Source: UKL13-2 sp044228625 (GTDB lineage Bacteria; Pseudomonadota; Gammaproteobacteria; Burkholderiales; Usitatibacteraceae). Taken from it: a DNA stretch of 8,111 bases. Each line of letters begins with the position of its first letter. Position 1 is the stretch's first letter. Position numbers and translations under genes: made by a program. Shown here in pieces: positions 1 through 5,575 of this stretch. The notes beneath the pieces are model-generated. The model was not told the origin of the DNA and made no database searches. It was given only the letters and a program-made list of their open reading frames with translations. The stretch covers positions 1 to 8,111 of the forward strand of contig JBGAUM010000137.1 of assembly GCA_044228625.1 (NCBI GenBank). Direction: 5' to 3'.

Positions 1-1
1 C

Positions 2-286
2 CCCGCGTTGCCGGATGTGCCCACCGTGGCCGAGCAGGGCTTTGCGGGGTTTGAAACCTCGCAATGGTACGGCTTGCTGGCGCCCGCCGGCACACCGGAG
101 GCCATCATCAAAAAGCTACATGAGGCGGCGGTGGCCGCCTCGAAAGCGCCAACGGTGGCGGAGCGCCTGTCTGCCGAAGCGGCAGAGCCGGTGACGATGA
201 CACCGAAGGAATTCGCAACCTACATCGGCGTGGAAATGAAGCGCTGGGGCGAGGTGGTGAAGAAGGGCAACATCAAGGCGGATTGA
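2..286 (+). CDS. Bug/TctC-family tripartite tricarboxylate transporter substrate-binding protein, C-terminal part
   Basis: Only the last ~94 codons are present; the frame is open through the left edge and ends at TGA 284-286. The fragment begins PALPDVPTVAEQG, the conserved segment of Bug (Bordetella uptake gene) proteins that lies in the last third of the family. It continues with the usual WYGLLAPAGTPEAII turn, a helix running into an alanine-rich stretch, and a C-terminal helix ending RWGEVVKKGNIKAD. Family members are periplasmic proteins of about 320 residues that bind small organic acids, sometimes paired with TctA/TctB membrane subunits; no such gene follows here, and orphan Bug genes are common in betaproteobacteria. 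The ligand cannot be inferred. No frame break is visible in this part. Family assignment is firm; substrate is unknown. Confidence 0.92.
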   Translation, partial: PALPDVPTVAEQGFAGFETSQWYGLLAPAGTPEAIIKKLHEAAVAASKAPTVAERLSAEAAEPVTMTPKEFATYIGVEMKRWGEVVKKGNIKAD

Positions 287-502
287 AGGGGCCCATTACA
301 AGGTACACTCACAAAACGCAAGCAGGGGCGCGATGTTCGGGGCAAAAATGACCCAAACGCCGCGCCAGTGCTTGTGTTTGGTTGCATGTGACAAATGCCG
401 GGTTGTTGCCGAATGTCTTGGCGGCGTGGGGAAATTCTCCAGTTTGTAATCCCAAGTCGACCCTGGGAACCTGGCACGATCGGTTGAGGAATACAACGTG
501 GA

Positions 503-521
503 CTTGCGCATTTCGCGCAAG
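503..521. promoter_or_regulatory. Short perfect inverted repeat upstream of the hydrolase
   Basis: CTTGCGC (503-509) and GCGCAAG (515-521) form a perfect 7-bp inverted repeat with a 5-base centre (ATTTC). It lies 31 bp before the likely ATG of the hydrolase, in the 266-bp gap after the Bug gene. It could be an operator or a small RNA hairpin; nothing else supports a specific role. I see no convincing terminator or sigma70 promoter in the rest of 287-552. Confidence 0.25.
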
Positions 522-552
522 GCGCTGCAACGCTCAACTGGTGGGGTCGCGC

Positions 553-1609
553 ATGTTCAAAAACGCTTGGGGTCGCTGGTGGGCCACGCTGGCCCTTTGC
601 ACGTGGTGCGTCGTCGAATCCGCCGCTGCGGATGTGCAAGCGCAATCGGCTGGGCCCGCCGACATTCGCGTTTCCGGTGACGCCTGTCACCTTTGCCAAT
701 GGCGAGGTCACCTTGTCCGGTGGGCTCATCATGCCATCGGGCAAGGGACCGTTTCCCGCGGTCGTGCTGATCCATGGCGCGGGGTCGGGCGTTTTCGACG
801 AACCGGCCTTCTGCATTCATGCAAAGGGCGCGGGCTTGCGCGGTGCCCGACGTATGACAAGCGCAGCTCGGGAAAATCGGGTGGAGAACTCAACCTCGGA
901 CTTCCGATGACCGCCGGGACGTGGTGGCGGGCGAAATTCTTCGTCAACGCGCCGACATTTCGTCGAAGAAGATCGGCGGCTGGGGCGCAGCGAAGGCGGA
1001 TGGTGGGCACGCCGCTGGCCGACAGCTGCGATGACCTCGCGTTCGTGATCATGAGTTCCGGGCTCGGCCGTGGCCCCGCACGGACAGACCCTGTTCAGTA
1101 CGCGCAATGGGCTGCGCGCGGGCGCGCCAACCCGGAGAAGTCGAAGTCGCCACCGCCGCCAAGGGCAGCGTCGTGGACGCATACCGCGAGGTGGCCAACG
1201 ATCCGGCCTGGGCCGTCAGCGAAAAAGGCGTGGCGGCGCGGCGCGACATTGAAGCGCGCCTGCAATCGTTTGCGCGCTTTGCCCCGGAGATCCCGGCGTA
1301 TTGCGGACGGATGACCTGCATTTTTTCGTGCTTTTACGCAAGATCTTTACGACCCCACCTCTAGCCTTTCGCACGCTCAAGGTGCCACTGCTCGAAGTGA
1401 TTGGGGACAAGGACGACGTGGTGGAACCCGCCAGCACCATCGCCGCGTTGGAGCGACTGAAATCACAAGGGTCAATGGCGATCCGCTGCGCCGGAGGTGG
1501 ACACATTACCGTCAAGGGTGCCGCCAGCCCGTTACCGGACGATTACCCGGAAGCCGCAGTGCGATGGGCGAGCGAACAGGTGCGCCGCAGCGAGGGAAAC
1601 ACGCGCTAG
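553..1609 (+). pseudogene. Secreted alpha/beta hydrolase (dienelactone hydrolase/prolyl-oligopeptidase-like), multiply frameshifted
   Basis: One ancestral gene can be followed through all three frames. ATG 553 (preceded by GGTGGGG) starts a hydrophobic signal-peptide-like segment. After a break near 660-675 comes PVTPVTFANGEVTLSGG and the core strand AVVLIHGAGSG, the oxyanion-hole region, to about 836. The frame changes again for YDKRSSGKSGGELN (~853-894), then DVVAGEILRQRADI (~906-962). The nucleophile elbow at 984-1003 reads GASEGGW only if one A is added after 989. It continues as PLADSCDDLAFVIMSS, GSVVDAYREVANDPAW (~1166-1213), DLYDPTSSL (~1342-1367), KVPLLEVIGDKDDVVEP carrying the acid-loop Asp, and GGGHITV carrying the catalytic His, ending TAG 1607-1609. 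I count about eight frame changes. The gene is either a pseudogene or an intact gene with indel errors; the well-kept segments favour the latter. Substrate unknown. Confidence 0.75.
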
Positions 1610-1652
1610 CGCGCTGCGCACAAGCGGCAGGTCGATGGGCGTGCGTGGGCGA

Positions 1653-1661
1653 TGCGATAAT
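1653..1661 (+). promoter_or_regulatory. Candidate extended -10 promoter for lgt
   Basis: TGCGATAAT is an extended -10 (TGn followed by GATAAT, five of six matches to TATAAT), 30 bp before the lgt ATG. I see no good -35 at the usual distance (the hexamer 17 bp upstream is CGATGG), which an extended -10 can tolerate. The predicted leader is about 23 nt and has no clear Shine-Dalgarno sequence. Confidence 0.35.
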
Positions 1662-1690
1662 CGCGCGCCCCTCAACGAATCGCACTGTTC

Positions 1691-2485
1691 ATGCTGACCA
1701 TCTGATTTGACCCGATCTTCTTTTCTGTCGGCCCGGTGGCCGTGCGTTGGTATGGGTTGATGTATGTGATCGCGTTCGTGCTGTTCGTGGTGCTCGGCCG
1801 CCTGCACATCAAGCGTCGGCCCGACCTCGGCATCACCAAGGAGCAGATCGACGACATGCTGTTCTACGGCATGCTGGGCGTGGTGCTCGGTGGGCGTCTG
1901 GGCTACATCCTGTTCTACACGTTTTCCTATTACCTCTCGCACCCGATCGAGATCTTTTACATCTGGCAGGGCGGAATGTCGTTCCACGGCGGTTTCCTGG
2001 GTGTGCTGGTGGCGATGGTGCTCATCGCGCGAAAGCAGGGCCGCACGTTCTGGCAGGTCACGGACTTCATCGCGCCGCTGGTGCCCACCGGGTTGGGCGC
2101 AGGGCGCATGGGCAATTTCATCAACGGCGAATTGCCGGGCCGCGTGACGGACCCGAACGCGCCTTGGGCGATGTGGTTCCCGCAGGTCGATGCCAATCCG
2201 CTCGCGCGCCACCCGTCGCAGCTTTATCAATTCGCGGTGGAAGGGGTGTTGCTGTTCGCGCTGTTGTGGTGGTTTGCGCAAGCCACGACCTGCCGGTGTT
2301 TCAGGCCACTGTTCTGATCGGCTGGTGTAAGCCGCTTCATCACCGAGTTTGGCCGCCAGCCGGATGATTTCCTGGGGTTCCTGGCGCTCGGCCTGTCGAT
2401 GGGACAGTGGCTCAGCCTGCCGATGATTGTCATCGGCGCGGCCTTGCTGCTGTACTTCAGCAAGAAACCAGCGTCGCCCGCGTGA
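1691..2485 (+). CDS. lgt: Prolipoprotein diacylglyceryl transferase Lgt (reading frame interrupted)
   Basis: Lgt is an inner-membrane enzyme that transfers diacylglycerol from phosphatidylglycerol to the lipobox cysteine of prolipoproteins. The uninterrupted core from 1706 to about 2280 reads FDPIFFSVGPVAVRWYGLMY, then GGRLGYILFY, MSFHGGFLG (His ~99), the Lgt signature GAGRMGNFINGELPGR (Arg ~139) and RHPSQLYQ, with several membrane helices. After a break at about 2280-2335 the C-terminus resumes in the same frame: RFITEFGRQPDDFLG (with the conserved periplasmic-side Arg), SMGQWLSLPM and a last helix to TGA 2483-2485. ATG 1691 is chosen because it lies in frame just before FDP, as in relatives starting M-L-x-H-P-Q-F-D-P; however, codon 5 is TGA (1703-1705), so three or so bases seem lost there. 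Corrected length is about 265 residues, normal for the family. The next usable start is GTG 1736, which would drop a conserved segment. Lgt is usually essential in proteobacteria, so sequence error is more likely than inactivation. Confidence 0.9.
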
Positions 2486-2501
2486 TGCGCGAGGCAGGAA
2501 G

Positions 2502-3123
2502 TTAGGCGCGGGTTTTGCGCCGCCCCGCCGAGGCTTGGGGCGAGTGTCTTGAATCTTCGAGCAGCACGGACAACGGCGTGGCTTGACCTTTGGTCCGGCT
2601 CGGCGCCGATGGTCTCGATCAACAACGCCAGCTGATGCTTGAGCGCGGCAACCGCATCGTCAGGCATGGCCAGCAACGCGTGCTGCAAGAGACCCAATGC
2701 CGGTTGCGGCGCTCGACGCGTGATGTCTTTCCCGGAGGCCGTCAGGTGAAGCATGACGGCGCGCAAGTCGTTGTCTTCGCGCACGCGCTTGACGTGGCCC
2801 AATATTACAAGGCGATCCACCAGGTTGCTGTGCGTGGATTGGTGAATGGCCAATTCCCGGGCAAGTTCGCCCACTTGAATGCCGGGATGCTTGGAAATGG
2901 CCGTCAATGCCCACAATTGCGCGCCGCCGACGCCAGTGACGGCCTCGACCTCCCGATAGTGGGTTTTCAGGTTGGAGATAACCACGCGAAATTGCGTGAC
3001 CACCTCGAGCATTTGCTTGTACTTCGGCCCGCCTGCGTCGAGTTCCTGCTGCGGGCGCGCGGGGGCCCGTTCGGCCTTGCGAGTCGCATCGGCGATGGAT
3101 TTGCGCGGCTTCGATTCAGGCAT
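2502..3123 (-). CDS. MarR-family winged-helix transcriptional regulator (C-terminus probably frameshifted)
   Basis: Starting from ATG 3121-3123 the protein has a basic, disordered-looking N-terminus (~35 residues) and a dimerisation helix around QMLEVVTQFRVVISNLK. A MarR winged helix follows at residues ~68-130: QLWALTAISKHPGIQVGELA, recognition helix HQSTHSNLVDRLVILG (~94-109), and wing REDNDLRAVMLHLT (~116-128). The C-terminal dimer helix ends LALLIETIGAEPD. In the original frame the ORF would run on to 2227, 259 bp antisense into lgt, with non-family sequence. Shifting frame at about 2592-2595 instead gives PLSVLLEDSRHSPQASAGRRKTRA and stop TAA at 2502-2504, just clear of the lgt end, so I use 2502. 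Total about 207 residues. Ligand and targets are unknown. No strong Shine-Dalgarno is visible. It lies 78 bp downstream of the Pal-like gene on the same strand and convergent with lgt. Confidence 0.85.
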
Positions 3124-3201
3124 GGAGGATGGGGACGACGGGTAGTCACCATCCTACCGAATTTTGTCCTCGATGCGTATTTTCCGGCGCTGCGTGCGGG
3201 C

Positions 3202-3730
3202 CTATTTTGAGGTGACGACAAAGTCCACGCGCCGGTTTTCCGCCCACGACACCTCATCGTGCCCGGTGGCTTTTGGCTTGTCTTCACCGAAGCTGATGCA
3301 TTCGATGTTCGTGGCTTTGACGCCGAGGGCGCTCAACGCATTCTTCACGGCGTCTGCGCGCTTTTGACCGAGGGCCATGTTGTATTCGCGGCTTCCGCGC
3401 TCGTCCGCAAAACCCTGCAGGGTCACGCGGGGCTCCAAGCAGCGCAAGAACAGTGGCGTATTGGCGGATCAGTCCCTCGTACTGGGGTTTGACGTTGAAC
3501 TGGTCGTAATCGAAATACGCCGAGCCGGTGACCGAAGGTTCGACCCTTCCACTGGCCGATTGCGATGACTGTGTGGGAGTCGACGTCGGGGCGCGTGTCG
3601 AACCGCTCGCGGTGGGGGCCTGGGCAGTTCCTGTGGAGGTGCCGGTTTGCGGAGGCGTATTGGAGGCGCAACCTGCGAGGGCCAGGCTTGCGATGAAGGC
3701 GATGCGCTGCAAGTGACGTTCAATGTTCAT
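3202..3730 (-). CDS. Pal-like OmpA-family lipoprotein (one frameshift)
   Basis: ATG 3728-3730 is preceded by a good GGAG Shine-Dalgarno (CTGGAG, then five A). Residues 1-21 are a lipoprotein signal peptide with lipobox LAGC (Cys21), followed by a ~45-residue Thr/Ser/Pro-rich linker. The OmpA C-terminal domain begins at YFDYDQFNVKPQYEGL (~72-87) and contains the Pal signature GFADERGSREYNMALGQKRA (~106-125), with Asp109 and Arg124 at the peptidoglycan-diaminopimelate binding positions, and ends NRRVDFVVTSK at TAG 3202-3204. The frame breaks at about 3451: removing one base there (or adding two) gives QYATFLRCLEPRVTLQGF and a 175-residue protein, typical for Pal. Such proteins anchor the outer membrane to peptidoglycan. 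True pal normally follows tolB; no Tol gene is here, so this may be a paralogue or a displaced copy. The usual His in G-H-x-D-E-R-G is Phe. Confidence 0.87.
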
Positions 3731-3769
3731 TTTTTCTCCAGAAATATGTGGGCACAGTATATTTATGCA

Positions 3770-3798
3770 AATATAATAGCGCGTGTCGCGAATGTCAT
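3770..3798 (-). promoter_or_regulatory. Sigma70-type promoter for the Pal-like gene
   Basis: On the minus strand, ATGACA (complement of 3793-3798; five of six to TTGACA) and TATATT (complement of 3770-3775; five of six to TATAAT) are separated by exactly 17 bp. Transcription would start near 3763, giving a leader of about 33 nt before ATG 3730 that contains the GGAG ribosome-binding site. This AT-rich patch stands out from its GC-rich surroundings. Confidence 0.6.
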
Positions 3799-3865
3799 CA
3801 CGCGTGACACAGTTCCTTGGAAGGCACTGCGGGGCTTTTTTTCGTTTGTCGACTGGCGATTGAAC

Positions 3866-3894
3866 TTGAAAAGCGCTATGGTGCAGTGCACAAT
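3866..3894 (+). promoter_or_regulatory. Candidate sigma70-type promoter for panE
   Basis: TTGAAA (3866-3871, five of six) and CACAAT (3889-3894, four of six) are 17 bp apart. The predicted start near 3901 leaves a ~41-nt leader before ATG 3942, with GGGGAG at 3932-3937 as ribosome-binding site. A competing + strand candidate lies further upstream (TGGGCA 3749-3754, 17 bp, perfect TATAAT 3772-3777) and would overlap the divergent Pal promoter. Confidence 0.4.
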
Positions 3895-3941
3895 GTCCGG
3901 TGGGAGCGACGTCGTCTCCTAACAGTCAGTCGGGGAGTTCG

Positions 3942-4951
3942 ATGAAATTCTGTATTGTGGGTGCAGGGGCCATTGGTGGTTACGTGGGTATGGGCTGGCG
4001 GCAGCGGGCGAGGATGTGACCTTCATCGCGCGCTTGAAGAATCTGGATGCGATCCGCACGAACGGCATGACCGTGAAGTTCAAGGACGGCACCGTGCTGG
4101 AAGCCAAACACGCCAAGGCCACCGACAGCTTCGCGGCTGTGGGTCACGTGGACTGCATCATCCTGGCGGTGAGAAAGCCAATCAGGTCGAGGCCATCGTG
4201 CATCAGCTGAGCCGCTGTACGGCGGAAACGACGGTGATCACCATGCAGAACGGCATTCCGTTCTGGTATTTCCACAAGCACGGCGGCAATTTGCAGAGCA
4301 CGCGCGTCAATGCGGTGGACCCGACGGGCGTCTGCGCGGAGACCATCGACCCCAATCGCATCATTGGCTGCGTGGTGTATCCGGCGGCCGAACTGGTGGC
4401 GCCGGGCGTGGTGCAGCACATCGAGGGCGACCGGTTCCCGCTGGGTGAAATCGACGGCACGATTTCCAATCGCGTGAAGGATTTGTCCGACGTCTTTGCG
4501 AAATCCGGATTGAAAGCGCCGGTGCTGGACAACATCCGCAATGAAATCTGGCTGAAGCTGTGGGGCAACCTCACGTTCAATCCGATTTCTGCACTCACGC
4601 ACGCCACCTTGCAGGACATCTGCGAATTTCCGTTGAGCCGCGAACTGGCGGCCAGCATGATGAAGGAAGCGCAAGCGGTCGCCGAGAAACTCGGCGCGAG
4701 CTTTCGCGTCACGCTTGAAAAGCGCATCGAGGGCGCAGCCAAGGTGGGCAAGCACAAGACCTCGATGTTGCAGGACATCGAAGCCGGCCGCGCCATCGAA
4801 ATCGATGCGTTGGTGGGTTCTGTGGTGGAGCTCGGGCAACTCGCCGGCGTGCCCATCCGACCATCAGTGCGATTGGGCGTCGAAGCTTCTGGCCCACATG
4901 GTGGAAACGGAAAAATTCGCCGTGCGGGGGATTGCCATTCCGCAGGTCTGA
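3942..4951 (+). CDS. panE: 2-dehydropantoate 2-reductase (ketopantoate reductase, PanE/ApbA family), frameshifted
   Basis: The family reduces ketopantoate to pantoate with NADPH in coenzyme A synthesis. ATG 3942 follows GGGGAG. The N-terminus MKFCIVGAGAIGGYVG is the Rossmann GxGxxG (residues 7-12). The frame shifts at about 3990-3995 to LAAAGEDVTFIARL, and again at ~4170, where adding an A to GTGAGAAA gives LAVKKANQVEAIV. A long clean stretch (4173-4850) carries NEIWLKLWGNLTFNPISAL, with catalytic Lys ~206 and the two conserved Asn, and GRAIEIDAL with the conserved Glu ~287. Two more single-base losses near 4853 and 4886 give VPTPTISAIGRRKLLAHMVE and the end at TGA 4949-4951. With four added bases the gene is 1014 nt, exactly 337 codons plus stop. 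PanB and PanC are not nearby, and the family includes paralogues acting on other 2-oxo acids, so the exact substrate is less certain than the family. Confidence 0.88.
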
Positions 4952-4993
4952 TAAGTTCTGGGAATTGCGCGATTCCCGGTAAGTTCTCAGCCT

Positions 4994-5022
4994 GTGACGC
5001 GGAAATGCTTTTTCGCTAGAAT
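4994..5022 (+). promoter_or_regulatory. Promoter of the tRNA-Ala locus
   Basis: GTGACG (4994-4999; four of six to TTGACA) and TAGAAT (5017-5022; five of six) are 17 bp apart, with a predicted start near 5029, only ~9 nt before the tRNA 5' fragment at 5038. The position and close spacing are those of a stable-RNA promoter. It now drives the broken fragment first and the intact tRNA 162 bp further on. Confidence 0.55.
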
Positions 5023-5037
5023 TCAAATGATGTATTC

Positions 5038-5062
5038 GGGGATGTAGCTCAGCTGGATGAGT
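5038..5062 (+). pseudogene. tRNA-Ala 5' fragment (acceptor strand and D arm)
   Basis: GGGGATGTAGCTCAGCTGG (5038-5056) is identical to the first 19 nt of the intact tRNA-Ala at 5200. After it the bases differ, but GAGT at 5059-5062 can still close the D stem with GCTC 5047-5050. No anticodon arm or T arm follows, so this is a tRNA fragment, not a functional gene. It sits where the mature tRNA should begin behind the promoter. Confidence 0.7.
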
Positions 5063-5199
5063 GTGGACTTGCGACATGCCCTGCGGCATGACGAAAGCCT
5101 CACGAATCCGAGCCGCATGCAGGCGGCGAGGTGGAAGAGCGCCAGACGCGATGCAAGCATTAGAGTTACCGTGTCGATTTGAGAAGCATGAAGTAACTT
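5063..5199 (+). other. Gene-free spacer between tRNA fragment and intact tRNA-Ala, with small hairpins
   Basis: No credible ORF is present. Small inverted repeats are CATGCC/GGCATG (5075-5080 and 5085-5090, loop CTGC) and GCCGC/GCGGC (5112-5116 and 5123-5127, loop ATGCAG). A transcript from the promoter at 4994 would read through this stretch, which would then be a leader removed during tRNA maturation. I could not fold it into a second cloverleaf or a recognisable intron. Confidence 0.4.
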
Positions 5200-5277
<78 letters not shown>

Positions 5278-5316
5278 AAATGAAATGGGCCACGATTTTT
5301 GTGGCCCGTTTCATTT
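5278..5316 (+). terminator. Terminator hairpin after tRNA-Ala
   Basis: The left arm 5278-5293 and right arm 5301-5316 form a 16-bp stem with a single T:G wobble. The core is GGGCCAC/GTGGCCC, the outer part is A/T-rich (AAATGAAA against TTTCATTT), and the loop is GATTTTT. The AT-rich outer arms provide A and U tracts on both strands, so it could act in either direction. Confidence 0.8.
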
Positions 5317-5507
5317 GTTGATCGGGAAGAAGGTTGAACTTTCGACCGACAGGGATGAGGCCTGCGGCTCCGAGCGTGCCCGCGCACGCTCGGACAGAGC
5401 CGAATCGGCCGGATATGCAGATCCGGCCGTGGGAAGCCCGGATACGGTACAGCACCTTCGTGCTGTCCCGTGCCTGGCGAACGAGAGGCCCATGGAGGGG
5501 CCGACCA
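5317..5507. other. Gene-free stretch with four consecutive hairpins between the two tRNA 3' ends
   Basis: Inverted repeats follow one another: (1) TCCGAGCGTGC/GCACGCTCGGA, 5369-5379 and 5384-5394, 11 bp, loop 4; (2) CGGCCGGAT/ATCCGGCCG, 5406-5414 and 5421-5429, 9 bp, loop 6; (3) ACAGCAC/GTGCTGT, 5449-5455 and 5460-5466, 7 bp, loop CTTC, with four more pairs outside one mismatch; (4) GGCCC/GGGCC, 5487-5491 and 5498-5502. I see no convincing coding sequence on either strand. It may be a palindromic repeat element, a remnant of an inserted element, or an unrecognised structured RNA. Confidence 0.5.
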
Positions 5508-5538
5508 CGAGAGTTCGATCCTCTTCATCTCCACCAAT
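5508..5538 (+). repeat. Direct repeat copy 2: displaced tRNA-Ala 3' end
   Basis: This 31-bp stretch is identical to 5247-5277: T arm, acceptor 3' strand with U70, and CCA. The sequence upstream has no D or anticodon arm, so it is a tRNA 3' fragment. It leads directly into a second terminator hairpin. The arrangement (intact tRNA, insert, repeated tRNA 3' end) matches an attL/attR-type pair, though no integrase is present. Confidence 0.8.
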
Positions 5539-5575
5539 GAAAAAGGCCACTTCTCGTGGCCTTTTTCATTGGTGG
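5531..5575. terminator. Bidirectional terminator shared by the tRNA fragment and MATE gene
   Basis: The arms 5531-5550 and 5556-5575 pair perfectly over 20 bp around the loop TTCTC. The core is GGCCAC/GTGGCC, preceded by five A and followed by five T, so it works as a terminator on either strand. The left arm begins with the CCACCA end of the tRNA fragment, and the right arm contains the MATE stop codon (5566-5568). Confidence 0.8.

Noticed and set aside
287..552. Small ORFs between the Bug gene and the hydrolase
   Set aside because: They overlap on opposite strands and have no conserved motif or ribosome-binding site; I treat the gap as non-coding.
382..1314. A 310-codon + strand ORF as a real long protein
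   Set aside because: Its frame matches the hydrolase only in patches; the rest is low-complexity Arg/Ala/Gly sequence typical of a shadow frame in GC-rich DNA.
2505..2521. GGCGC/GCGCC hairpin between lgt and the marR-like gene
   Set aside because: The stem is only 5 bp, there is no U tract after it, and it falls inside the corrected MarR coding region.
3826..3842. Possible intrinsic terminator: GCGGGGC followed by seven T
   Set aside because: It looks like the right half of a terminator, but no complementary left arm lies upstream, so no hairpin forms.
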